Shown here: piece by piece, positions 6,759 through 14,277 of the stretch
Layout of the letters: each line of letters opens with the position of its first letter
Position numbering within the stretch: position 1 is the first letter of the stretch
Assembly: GCA_964347945.1 (NCBI GenBank)
Contig: CAYGAW010000043.1
Span: 1-25,369, forward strand
Length of the DNA stretch: 25,369 bases
Direction: 5' to 3'
Source of the DNA: CAYGAW01 sp964347945
GTDB taxonomy: Bacteria > Chloroflexota > Anaerolineae > UBA7937 > B3-Chlor
The notes under the pieces: generated by a model
The model's input: the letters and a program-made list of their open reading frames with translations, nothing else
Told to the model about the DNA's origin: nothing
The model's database searches: none
Made by a program: the position numbers and the translations under genes

Positions 6759-8621
6759 ATGCCCATCTCTCTCCGCAGATTACTGTTCGGGGACGCACTT
6801 CCCACCGCCCACGAGGTGTATCACCGTCTGACAAAGGTCCAGGCGCTGGCCGTCTTCTCCTCGGACGCGCTGTCGTCGGTAGCGTATGCCACGGAGGAGA
6901 TCCTGTTGGTGCTGGTGCTGGCCGGATCGTCGGCGCTTGGGCTGTCGGTGCCCATAGCGCTGGTGATCGCAGTCCTGCTGGTGATCGTAGGTACCTCATA
7001 TTACCAGACCATTCACGGTTATCCGTCTGGTGGCGGGGCCTACATTGTCGCCCATGACAATCTTGGTGTATGGCCAGGACTCATCGCCGCCGGAGCCCTA
7101 CTCATAGACTACGTATTAACCGTGGCCGTGTCCGTCACGGCGGGTGTGGCTGCCGTCACTTCGGCCTTCCCCGTTCTGCTACCCTTTCGCGTGCTGCTGT
7201 GCTTGTTGGCCATCGCGTTGATCGCCTGGGCCAATCTGAGGGGCGTGCGTGAGTCTGGCAGACTTTTCTCTATTCCGACCTATGGCTTCGTCTGCATTTT
7301 GCTCACCCTCATCGTCGTCGGCCTGGCGCGCGCGATAACTGGGGGTCTCGCTCCGGTTCCATCGCAGATACCAAAGTCCACAGTCGGGGGTGGGGAGGTT
7401 CTCATGGCCTTTCTTGTCCTTCGCGCTTTTGCGTCTGGGTGCACCGCCTTGACCGGCATCGAGGCCATCAGCAACGGAATCCCTGCCTTCCAGAAGCCCG
7501 AGGCGGATAATGCAGGCAAGACGCTTCTGGCGATGGTTGCTCTGTTGACCACGATGTTCTTGGGCATCACGGTCCTGGCACACATCTCGAGAGTGAGCCC
7601 TACCGAGGCGGAGACTGTTGTCTCCCAGGTGGGCAGGCTCGTCTTCGGGAGCGGGCCCCTCTATCTGGCCTTGCAGGCAGGCACAGCTCTGATATTGATC
7701 CTTGCAGCCAATACCTCCTTCGCAGACTTCCCTCGCTTGTCGTCCATCTTGGCGCGGGATAGATATGTCCCCCGTCAGCTGGCGAACCTGGGGGACCGCC
7801 TGGTCTTCAACAATGGCATCATCGCCTTAGCACTCCTGGCCTCAACGTTGGTGGTGGTCTTTGGTGGTCAGACCCATAGGCTGATCCCTCTCTACGCGGT
7901 GGGGGTCTTTCTCGCCTTCACACTGTCGCAGGCAGGGATGGTGCTCCACTGGCGCAAAGAGGGCGGAGCTCGGTGGCGGTTGAAGGCAGCGGTCAATGGG
8001 CTCGGTGCGGTGGCGACCGGCGTAGTACTGACGGTGATCGTGGGCAGCAAACTCATCTACGGAGCCTGGATCGTCGCCCTCCTTATCCCCGTTTCGGGCT
8101 GGTTTTTCCACACCGTCAGACGCCACTACGAAAGCGTCGCCGAGCAGTTGTCGCTGGACGGTCTTGTGCCTGAGAGATGGACGGGCTTGGCGTCACGAAG
8201 ACGCCACAAGGTTGTAGTACCTGTGTCCGGCATGCATCGAGGAACTCTGGCTGCCTTGCGTTTTGCCCGTTCGCTGTCCAAGGATGTCACCGCCGTCGTC
8301 GTTGATGTAGAGCCAGGTGTCACTTCTCGCGTGCGGAAGAAATGGCCTTCGTGGGGGCATGACGTGCCGCTGATCGTTCTGAAGTCCCCCTATCGGTCCA
8401 CGCTTGGCCCTCTGTTGGAATATCTGGAGGAGGTAGACCAGCGGGAACCAAAGCGTGGGCTGGGTGTTGTGGTTCTACCCGAGTTCGTTACAGCCACGTG
8501 GTGGCAGAACTTCCTACACAATCAAACAGCTCAGCTGATCAAGAAGGCCCTGGTCTACAGGCGAGGACAGGCTGCCAAAGATCGCGTGATAATAGATGTG
8601 CCGTACCACTTGTGGCATTAG
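6759..8621 (+). CDS. KimA-family (YdaO-like) K+ importer, APC superfamily (620 aa)
   Basis: An inner-membrane permease with about 12 hydrophobic segments over residues 28-450 and a soluble C-terminal domain (about 480-620) of UspA-like alpha/beta type, ending in 'VIIDVPYHL'. The N-terminus matches Bacillus KimA/YdaO almost position by position: LTK..AL...SSDALSSVAY at 24-43, with Asp36 and Tyr43 at the same numbers as the residues I recall being implicated in ion binding in KimA, then YPSGGGAYIV at 88-97. KimA is a high-affinity K+/H+ symporter controlled by c-di-AMP. General annotation would be 'APC family permease' or 'amino acid permease', but the KimA-like N-terminus and C-terminal domain favour K+. 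The start is supported by alignment of the first 30 residues; its ribosome binding site is poor (GAAGG, 9 nt). It follows the MscS gene by 166 nt. Confidence 0.88.
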   Translation: MPISLRRLLFGDALPTAHEVYHRLTKVQALAVFSSDALSSVAYATEEILLVLVLAGSSALGLSVPIALVIAVLLVIVGTSYYQTIHGYPSGGGAYIVAHDNLGVWPGLIAAGALLIDYVLTVAVSVTAGVAAVTSAFPVLLPFRVLLCLLAIALIAWANLRGVRESGRLFSIPTYGFVCILLTLIVVGLARAITGGLAPVPSQIPKSTVGGGEVLMAFLVLRAFASGCTALTGIEAISNGIPAFQKPEADNAGKTLLAMVALLTTMFLGITVLAHISRVSPTEAETVVSQVGRLVFGSGPLYLALQAGTALILILAANTSFADFPRLSSILARDRYVPRQLANLGDRLVFNNGIIALALLASTLVVVFGGQTHRLIPLYAVGVFLAFTLSQAGMVLHWRKEGGARWRLKAAVNGLGAVATGVVLTVIVGSKLIYGAWIVALLIPVSGWFFHTVRRHYESVAEQLSLDGLVPERWTGLASRRRHKVVVPVSGMHRGTLAALRFARSLSKDVTAVVVDVEPGVTSRVRKKWPSWGHDVPLIVLKSPYRSTLGPLLEYLEEVDQREPKRGLGVVVLPEFVTATWWQNFLHNQTAQLIKKALVYRRGQAAKDRVIIDVPYHLWH

Positions 8622-8726
8622 CGTTCTCTCGTGGCAAGCAGTGGTAACGCACTCAAGCGACACTGCAGCCAGCCACAGTGTGGGGTTTTGCTGCCACCTA
8701 TCAAGGAGTGAGTTGACGGCAGAAGC

Positions 8727-8735
8727 TGATACACT
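8727..8735 (+). promoter_or_regulatory. Possible extended -10 promoter of corA
   Basis: TGATACACT carries the TG-N extension and a TACACT -10 hexamer just upstream of corA. A TTGACG 11 nt before it is too close to act as a -35, so only the extended -10 supports this site. The leader would be about 15 nt long. Confidence 0.3.
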
Positions 8736-8756
8736 GCTCCTGAAAGGGGAACCGAG

Positions 8757-9821
8757 ATGCCGAGGGTTGTGAAGACACGATCCCAGAAGGTCGGGCTCCC
8801 CCCGGGGACCCCGATGCACGTGGGCAAGAAGAGGGCGGAAGGCGCCAAGATCACAGTACTTAATTATGACGACGCCCAGTTCCGCGAAGCGGAGGTGCAG
8901 ACCGTTGATGAATGCCTTCCATTCAGAGACAGCCCAACTGTGACGTGGATCAACGTAGATGGCGTCCATGAGGTCGAGATTCTAGAACGACTCGGTGAGT
9001 GCTTCGGCTTGCATCCCCTGGTGGTGGAGGACATCGTCAATACGGATCAACGTCCCAAGGTGGAGGACTACGGTGACTACCTCTACATAGTCTTGAAGAT
9101 GCTTCATTACGATACGACTGGCAAGGAGATAATCACGGAGCAGACCAGTCTGATCCTCGGAGAACGGTATGTCATCTCCTTCCAGGAGAGAGAAGGGGAT
9201 GTCCTTGATCCGATCAGAGAACGGATCACAAGCAACAAGGGGCGCATACGGAAGATGGGGGCCGACTACCTGGCCTATACGCTCATAGACGCCATCGTGG
9301 ACAACTACTTCTTCGTCGTCGAAAGCCTTGGAGAGGAGGTCGACCTACTCGAAGAAGAGTTGGTCACCAACCCGACCCCGGAGACCTTGCAGACAATCCA
9401 CGAACTGAAGAGGGAAATGGTTTTCTTACGAAAGTCGGTTTGGCCATTGAGGGAGGTGATCGGTACCTTGGAACGCGGGGAGTCGTCGCTGATGCGGGAG
9501 TCCACGGGCGTATACCTAAGAGATGTCTACGACCACACAATCCAGGTCATCGACGCCGTCGAGACGCTCCGGGATATAGTCTCGGGAATGCTCGACATTT
9601 ACCTATCAAGCATCAGCAACCGAATGAACGAAGTCATGAAGGTTCTGACGATTATTGCCACGATATTCATCCCGCTAACCCTAATCGTAGGGATCTACGG
9701 AATGAACTTTCGGTACATGCCGGAGCTTGGGTGGCGTTGGGGCTACCTCATGGTCTGGCTGGTCATGCTGGGGGTTGGGAGTTCCATGGTGGTCTACTTC
9801 AAGAGACGTACATGGCTGTGA
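8757..9821 (+). CDS. corA: CorA-family magnesium (or divalent metal) channel (354 aa)
   Basis: CorA forms a pentameric Mg2+ channel in the inner membrane. The signature GMN is at residues 315-317 in 'GIYGMNF', at the end of TM1 (about 295-314). It is followed by the periplasmic loop MPEL, and TM2 ends in a basic tail (FKRRTWL). The N-terminal two-thirds is the soluble funnel with the usual 'WINVDG', 'HPLVVEDI' and 'DYLYIVLKML' strands and the long helices before TM1 ('YLSSISNRMNEVMKVLTIIATIFIPLTLIVG'). Length is normal and all landmarks are intact. The ATG at 8757 has AAAGGGGA about 8 nt upstream. It lies 135 nt after the KimA-type gene and may share its transcription. Substrate could also be Co2+ or Ni2+. 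Confidence 0.95.
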   Translation: MPRVVKTRSQKVGLPPGTPMHVGKKRAEGAKITVLNYDDAQFREAEVQTVDECLPFRDSPTVTWINVDGVHEVEILERLGECFGLHPLVVEDIVNTDQRPKVEDYGDYLYIVLKMLHYDTTGKEIITEQTSLILGERYVISFQEREGDVLDPIRERITSNKGRIRKMGADYLAYTLIDAIVDNYFFVVESLGEEVDLLEEELVTNPTPETLQTIHELKREMVFLRKSVWPLREVIGTLERGESSLMRESTGVYLRDVYDHTIQVIDAVETLRDIVSGMLDIYLSSISNRMNEVMKVLTIIATIFIPLTLIVGIYGMNFRYMPELGWRWGYLMVWLVMLGVGSSMVVYFKRRTWL

Positions 9822-9883
9822 ATCTGTCTAGGGCGGCTTGGGGCGTGCAAGGGGTGCCAGCATTCCCGGGGGCGATCTGTATC

Positions 9884-9906
9884 GTGAATCAGTCGCGTTG
9901 ATTCAC
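9884..9906. promoter_or_regulatory. Perfect inverted repeat upstream of the PfkB kinase gene, possible operator
   Basis: GTGAATCA and TGATTCAC are perfect inverted repeats separated by 7 nt. They lie in the 110-nt gap between corA and the sugar kinase gene, about 38 nt before the kinase start. There is no T-run, so a terminator is less likely than a dimeric repressor site, but neither is proven. Confidence 0.4.
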
Positions 9907-9911
9907 TACGG

Positions 9912-9935
9912 CCAGCAAGCCTCGGGGCTTCTTGG
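9912..9935 (+). other. Leader hairpin touching the kinase gene ribosome binding site
   Basis: CCAGCAAGCC pairs with GGCTTCTTGG around a TCGG loop (10 positions with one mismatch and one G-U). Its 3' arm ends on the first two bases of GGAAGG, the likely Shine-Dalgarno of the gene starting at 9944. It could dampen translation or act as a weak corA terminator. Confidence 0.35.
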
Positions 9936-9943
9936 AAGGCAGC

Positions 9944-10885
9944 ATGGATTTGGTCTGCGTCGGGGAGCTACTGGTAGATAGGATCGCAGTTGGTTCAACT
10001 GTGCGCACCTTCTTCGGTGGAGCACCGGCCAACGTGGCCGTCAACTATGCTCAGTTGGGTGGTCAGGCAGCCGTCATTGCCAAAGTGGGGGCGGATGCCC
10101 TCGGCCGCTTCTTGCTCGATGGATTGAAGGGTCACGGAGTCAGTACCGACGGGGTAGTCACAGACGGTCGACATCAAACCAGCGAGGTGTACGTTGGCCC
10201 CTCCGACACCGCGTGCCGCCCAATGCGCGATGCGGACGCCCATCTACGGCCAGACGAGCTCGATGTTGGGTTGGTGAGCGGGTGTCGAATCCTGCACACT
10301 TCCATGTTCTCCCTTGCTCAGGAGCCTTCTCGTTCGGCAATCCTGGAGGCGGTCAGGCTGGCAAAGGCAGACAGGAGGCTGGTGTCTCTGGAGCCCAACT
10401 ACCGACCTCAGGTTTGGCCCGATCGTGAGGAGGCAATCGAAACCCTCGAGCGGCTGCTTCCTTCGGTCGATCTGGTGAAGTCCTCCATGGAGGATTCTCG
10501 CTCACTGTACGGTGAGATGGCCCCAGAGGAGTACCTCCGGTTGTTTGCAGCATTCGGCCCGCGAGTCGTGGTGCTCACCAGAGGCCAAGAGGGATGCCTG
10601 GTCCTCGATGGGGACCGGATCACTGGCGTGCCTGGCTACAAAATCGACGTCGTGGATACACTGGGTGCAGGAGACGCCTTCTGGTCAGGTTTCCTCTGGA
10701 AGTGGTTGGAGGGAGAGTCATCTGTCGAGGCGGCCAGGTTCGGGAACGCTGTGGCCGCCCTGAAGGTAGGGTCCGTTGGCGCCGTTGCCCCTCTGCCCCG
10801 TGCGGACAGAGTGTACGACGAGTTGCAGAGTCGCTTGAAAGGCAGCAAGGAGGGTGCGCTACATGACTTCGATGCGAAAGAGTGA
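9944..10885 (+). CDS. PfkB-family carbohydrate kinase, fructokinase-like (313 aa)
   Basis: A ribokinase-fold enzyme that phosphorylates a sugar with ATP. PfkB signature 1 is GGAPANVAVNYAQLGG (25-40) and signature 2 is DTLGAGDAFWSGF (238-250), with Asp244 as catalytic base and the GAGD anion hole. The N-terminus 'VCVGELLVDRI' is the usual first strand. Fructokinase is the best guess because the family motif context and the neighbouring sucrose-synthase-like GT4 fit fructose, but ribose, 2-keto-3-deoxygluconate or another sugar is possible. ATG 9944 is preferred over TTG 9932 because the two residues before it are not conserved and GGAAGG precedes it by 4 nt. The 3' end overlaps the next gene by 23 nt, so the two are translationally coupled. 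Confidence 0.88.
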   Translation: MDLVCVGELLVDRIAVGSTVRTFFGGAPANVAVNYAQLGGQAAVIAKVGADALGRFLLDGLKGHGVSTDGVVTDGRHQTSEVYVGPSDTACRPMRDADAHLRPDELDVGLVSGCRILHTSMFSLAQEPSRSAILEAVRLAKADRRLVSLEPNYRPQVWPDREEAIETLERLLPSVDLVKSSMEDSRSLYGEMAPEEYLRLFAAFGPRVVVLTRGQEGCLVLDGDRITGVPGYKIDVVDTLGAGDAFWSGFLWKWLEGESSVEAARFGNAVAALKVGSVGAVAPLPRADRVYDELQSRLKGSKEGALHDFDAKE

Positions 10886-12485
10886 GCCTGAGGCGGTCGA
10901 CAACAGCGGGCCGCTGAGCCGCTGGTTCGAATGGGTCTCCCATGGTTGCGAGGGACCGCAACCCCTTCCCCCTCTGCCCGAGGCGGTGAGGCTGCACACT
11001 CGCAGGCGCAGGAAGGAGGTCCTGGCTGCCCTCGAGACACCGAGCGAAGCCCAAGTCTGCGACACTTTGAGACGGCAGTTCCCGTCTGGCCTGACCTGTG
11101 CGCTGGTCAGCTATCACACCAATCCGCTTTACGCCATCAGGGAGAGGGTTCGGGACGAAGAAGGCGTTGACATCGATCCCTTTGACCAGGGAGGCCAGGG
11201 TACCTATCAGGAGAGGCTGTCGTTCGAGCTGGCTGAGGGATTCGATGTGCGGGTGTTGACTTTCACCATGGCTCGGTCTTTCCTGACCAGACAGCAGTAT
11301 CTCAATATCCATCCGAGCGCTCCTGTGGTTCCCGTGCCGCATTCCGGCCAGTTCGTGGAGGATGCAAGTGGCCTCGTGAAGAAGGAGAACATCTACTTCA
11401 TCATCGATGAGTTGGTGGACAACACGGTTGAATACCTGGTTGACCACGCGCTTGAGGTGGATTTCTTCTCTGGGCACTACGCCACGGGCATGGCAGCAGT
11501 TCGCAGGCTCTCCAGGAAGTATGGCGACGCGATGGAGAGGACGGTGCCCTATTCGGCCACTACTCACTCTCTTGGTTGGGATCGCTTCCTGGCCACCTAC
11601 GATGTCTACACACAGCAGGAGTTGGCCAGATTCAACTTCGATCGTCGGCTCGAAGAGGAGATGGTCAGCATGCAGGGGGCCGACGCGGTGATAACCGTTG
11701 CTCCCGGCGAAGTGGAGACGGTCACACATCCTGGGCTCTACAATGTCCCCAGAGACAGGGTAGTGACCATCCCTGGTGGCGTAGACACTCAAGTCTTTCG
11801 GCCATACCGGGCGGGCGAGGATTGGGATGCCGTCACCGCGCTGCGCAGCCGGCACAAGCTCACAGAGGGTGATCGTCTGATTCTGGTCATCGGGCGCTTG
11901 TGGGACTATCGCAGAAAGGGCGTGGATATCACACTGGAAGCCTTCGCCGGAGCTCGGAGGGTGATGGGCGCACGGGCCAAGTCCCTTCGCCTAGCCCTCG
12001 TGGGCGTGCCGCCCAGTGAGGACGCCACGGGGAAGTGGGGCAGGCTGCGAGTGGAGGTAGAGGAACTGGTCGCGAAGAGTGGGGTACAAGACAGCACTTT
12101 GCTGGTCGAGATGATACCTCATGAGGTTGTTCCCGCGTGGCTTCACTTCACGGCGTTGTCAGGCGGGGTCGTGCTGGCTCTGCCCAGAGTCGAACCCTGG
12201 GGACTTATGAACCTCGAGGCCATGGCCACCGGCAATGTCGTGGTGACCATAGACAAAGGTGGGCCACCCAATTACATTGAGAGCGGCCACAACGGCCTGC
12301 TGGTGAACCGGGATGATCCTGCGGGCACCATCCAGGCGCTGGCGCAAGTGCTGAGCGATGACGAACTCGCTGACAGAATGAGGAAAAACGCTCACATCAC
12401 TGCCTCGACTCAGCACTCGTGGGCAGACGTGGCACGAAGGTTCCTTTGGGCCCATTTGCGGGTCATGGACGCAGGAAGTCCGTAG
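10863..12485 (+). CDS. GT4 glycosyltransferase, sucrose-phosphate-synthase/sucrose-synthase-like (540 aa)
   Basis: A GT-B retaining glycosyltransferase. The N-terminal half carries 'QGGQGTYQERLSFELAE', the counterpart of the DTGGQ..Y..EL loop of sucrose and sucrose-phosphate synthases, and 'SGHYATG...TTHSLGWDRF', the counterpart of their GHYAD...GHSLGRNK. The C-terminal half has 'IPGGVDTQVFRP', 'VIGRLWDYRRKGVD' and the EX7E motif (Glu444 and Glu452 in EPWGLMNLE), then 'GGPPNYIESGHNGLLV'. An activated sugar such as UDP- or ADP-glucose (or GDP-mannose) would be joined to fructose or fructose 6-phosphate in the cytosol. No sucrose-phosphate phosphatase is adjacent. ATG 10863 is chosen over GTG 10854 because GGAGG sits 9 nt before it. 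It overlaps the kinase gene by 23 nt. Acceptor and donor are inference. Confidence 0.85.
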   Translation: MTSMRKSEPEAVDNSGPLSRWFEWVSHGCEGPQPLPPLPEAVRLHTRRRRKEVLAALETPSEAQVCDTLRRQFPSGLTCALVSYHTNPLYAIRERVRDEEGVDIDPFDQGGQGTYQERLSFELAEGFDVRVLTFTMARSFLTRQQYLNIHPSAPVVPVPHSGQFVEDASGLVKKENIYFIIDELVDNTVEYLVDHALEVDFFSGHYATGMAAVRRLSRKYGDAMERTVPYSATTHSLGWDRFLATYDVYTQQELARFNFDRRLEEEMVSMQGADAVITVAPGEVETVTHPGLYNVPRDRVVTIPGGVDTQVFRPYRAGEDWDAVTALRSRHKLTEGDRLILVIGRLWDYRRKGVDITLEAFAGARRVMGARAKSLRLALVGVPPSEDATGKWGRLRVEVEELVAKSGVQDSTLLVEMIPHEVVPAWLHFTALSGGVVLALPRVEPWGLMNLEAMATGNVVVTIDKGGPPNYIESGHNGLLVNRDDPAGTIQALAQVLSDDELADRMRKNAHITASTQHSWADVARRFLWAHLRVMDAGSP

Positions 12486-12577
12486 CGACCGAGCGGATCA
12501 AGTGGGTGCAGGGAGGGATGCACACCTTGGGCGTCCTTCGCAGCCGTTTGACAGTCAGACACTGAGGGAGTGCCACG

Positions 12578-13897
12578 TTGAAGATCACTCTGGTGTCTTT
12601 GCAGTTCGAGGGCACCACCACCGGCGGCGGTGGCGTCCATGTAGAGAAGGTGGCCGAACAACTTGTCGACGGAGGACACGAGGTCACCGTCCTATCCATC
12701 CACACGAAGGCCACATCGGAGGGTGTTCCTCTGACAGACTGGCGTGTTCCGTACAGTAGGGAGGTCAGAGATGGCCTTTCGGTAGTTAGATTCCTCATCG
12801 AGCCAGGGCTTTCCCAACCTTACGACGGTGACAGAGAAACGGAGCTGGCGCGCATCAAGACCTTCTGCGACACCGTCGCCTCGTGGCTCGAAAAGCGACT
12901 CGGATCTTTCGATGTCGTGCATCTGCATGGACATCACCTCATCCCGGGCTACCTCGCCCACGAGCTGAAGGGGAAGGGGTTCAGAGTGGTGTCCACCATC
13001 CACTTTCTCGAATCTACCTTGCTGACGGCTGACCCGGAGGCGATGGAGCACTTCCGCGTGGCAGAGCAGACTCTGGCTAAGATAAAGCAGTGGGAAGCCA
13101 TGGTTCGATTTGCCGATGTCATTGTACCCGTGAGTCCACAGGGCAAGGAGGACCTATTCGGCGTGATGAGGGAGCCTAACTTTGACGTGACGAATATCGA
13201 GACCAAGACGCATGTCATCTCCAGTGGCGTGGACCGCGAAGTGGTGATGACCCGCTCTCAGGTGGAGACGAAGGTGGTGCAGAGTCCTGATGTAGTGGAG
13301 TTGGTCATCTTCAGCCGGCTGGACCCCAGCAAAGGGGTGCATCTGGGGATCCGCGGGGCAGCGGAAGCTGCTCTGAGAAACGACCGACCACTGAAACTGA
13401 CGGTGGCTGGCATTCCGGCTTCGTTGTCCTACTTGGATCTCCTTCAAAAGGAGGTCCAGCAGGTAGCCGACGTTCTCACCGTAGAGCTTCAGACCTTCGA
13501 CAGGGTTTTCACTTCGCAGGAGAGGAACGACTTTCTCGACAGATTCCACGTCTACCTTCTGCCCACTCTTAATGAACCCTTCGGTATGACCCTCATCGAG
13601 GCCGGGGCGAGGGGCCTTCGTCTGATTGCCACTGATACCGCTGGACCTCTCTACATCCTTGAGGACGACGGGATGGAGGACAAGGGGTGGGGATACGTCA
13701 CTCCTTGCGGGATCTGTGCCAAGAGGACGGCGGAACCAGGGCTCAAGCTGGCTTCGAACCTGGCAAAGGCGATTGTCTGGACTCTCGAGCACTGGGGCGA
13801 GACTGGGGATCAGGTGACCCGATTCCTGGCCAAGATAGGTGATCGGTTCACCTGGGATGTAGTAGCAGAGGCCTATCTCAAGGTGTACCGAGGGTGA
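12578..13897 (+). CDS. GT4-family glycosyltransferase (439 aa)
   Basis: A second GT-B retaining glycosyltransferase. It opens with 'KITLVSLQFEGTTTGGGGVHVEKVAEQLVDGGHEVTV', the glycine-rich nucleotide-sugar enzyme N-terminus. 'DVVHLHGHHLIPGYLA' follows, then 'VIFSRLDPSKGVHLGI' and the EX7E motif (Glu333 and Glu341 in EPFGMTLIE). The family includes glycogen, trehalose and other oligosaccharide synthases, and the substrate is not known. TTG 12578 is the start: GAGGGAG lies 7 nt upstream and the protein starts directly with the first beta strand. It follows the first GT4 gene by 92 nt on the same strand, so it probably belongs to the same sugar pathway. A six-base hairpin right after the stop may end transcription. 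Confidence 0.88.
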   Translation: MKITLVSLQFEGTTTGGGGVHVEKVAEQLVDGGHEVTVLSIHTKATSEGVPLTDWRVPYSREVRDGLSVVRFLIEPGLSQPYDGDRETELARIKTFCDTVASWLEKRLGSFDVVHLHGHHLIPGYLAHELKGKGFRVVSTIHFLESTLLTADPEAMEHFRVAEQTLAKIKQWEAMVRFADVIVPVSPQGKEDLFGVMREPNFDVTNIETKTHVISSGVDREVVMTRSQVETKVVQSPDVVELVIFSRLDPSKGVHLGIRGAAEAALRNDRPLKLTVAGIPASLSYLDLLQKEVQQVADVLTVELQTFDRVFTSQERNDFLDRFHVYLLPTLNEPFGMTLIEAGARGLRLIATDTAGPLYILEDDGMEDKGWGYVTPCGICAKRTAEPGLKLASNLAKAIVWTLEHWGETGDQVTRFLAKIGDRFTWDVVAEAYLKVYRG

Positions 13898-13914
13898 TGA
13901 GCCGTGCTGGCTCA
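13898..13914 (+). terminator. Weak hairpin after the second GT4 gene
   Basis: TGAGCC and GGCTCA pair around a 5-nt loop directly after the GT4 stop codon. There is no T-run behind it, so it is only a possible terminator for the plus-strand block. Confidence 0.3.
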
Positions 13915-13921
13915 GTGCCCC

Positions 13922-14131
13922 CAGGCCAACCCGATCAGCCGCGTGGCCAATGAAGGGCTGAAGCAAGGACGGGGCCGATCGCACGAAGTCCAACAGCCCA
14001 GCCTGGGTCATGGATAACGACAGTTTGGCGATCAGGGACGGCAGGAGACGCGCGACGAAGGACGCGTAGGTATCGTGCACCCCGTGAGCGAGGCTGAGGG
14101 TCACCACGCGGCTACCTTGGAAGGGTTCCAC
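13922..14131 (-). pseudogene. Truncated third copy of the FSR-type MFS transporter (first 70 codons)
   Basis: The minus-strand frame from GTG 14131 encodes 'EPFQGSRVVTLSLAHGVHDTYASFVARLLPSLIAKLSLSMTQAG...LLQPFIGHAADR', closely parallel to the first transmembrane segments of the two complete copies upstream ('EPFQTGRVITITAAHTVHDTYTAFLAPLLPAFIAKLTLTKTEAG'). Similarity stops at about residue 70 (13922). The frame then stays open to 13154, but this is merely the antisense of the GT4 gene, so 10 of 12 transmembrane segments are missing. The N-terminal extension found in the other copies is also interrupted by a stop 12 codons upstream. It is a decayed remnant of a tandem triplication. The break lies only 25 nt from the GT4 stop, so the deletion junction is near there. 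Confidence 0.82.
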
Positions 14132-14277
14132 AGCGAGCGGCTCACTTACTCCCAGGGTGTCGTCTCACGGCGGGTTGGTGAGGCCGTCACTTGTGGTTAC
14201 CTTCGTTGTCCCGCCACCTCATTGAAATGCTCGTCGGGGGCAGGTTCTCAGAGCCGCTCTGTCCCAGAGGACGTTGT

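Noticed and set aside
8713..8718. TTGACG upstream of corA as a -35 box
   Set aside because: The only plausible -10 (TACACT) is 11 nt away, which is too short. Only the extended -10 was kept, at low confidence.
10620..11855. Long minus-strand open frame (411 codons) opposite the kinase and GT4 genes
   Set aside because: It is the antisense shadow of two well-supported overlapping genes. The translation has no family motif.
12548..12553. TTGACA just before the second GT4 gene as a promoter
   Set aside because: It lies only about 24 nt before the start codon and no -10 box follows at the right distance. The ribosome binding site occupies that space.
13154..14131. A 325-residue minus-strand open frame that begins like an MFS transporter
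   Set aside because: Only the first 70 residues resemble the transporter. The rest is antisense to the GT4 gene with no membrane segments, so it is listed as a truncated pseudogene.
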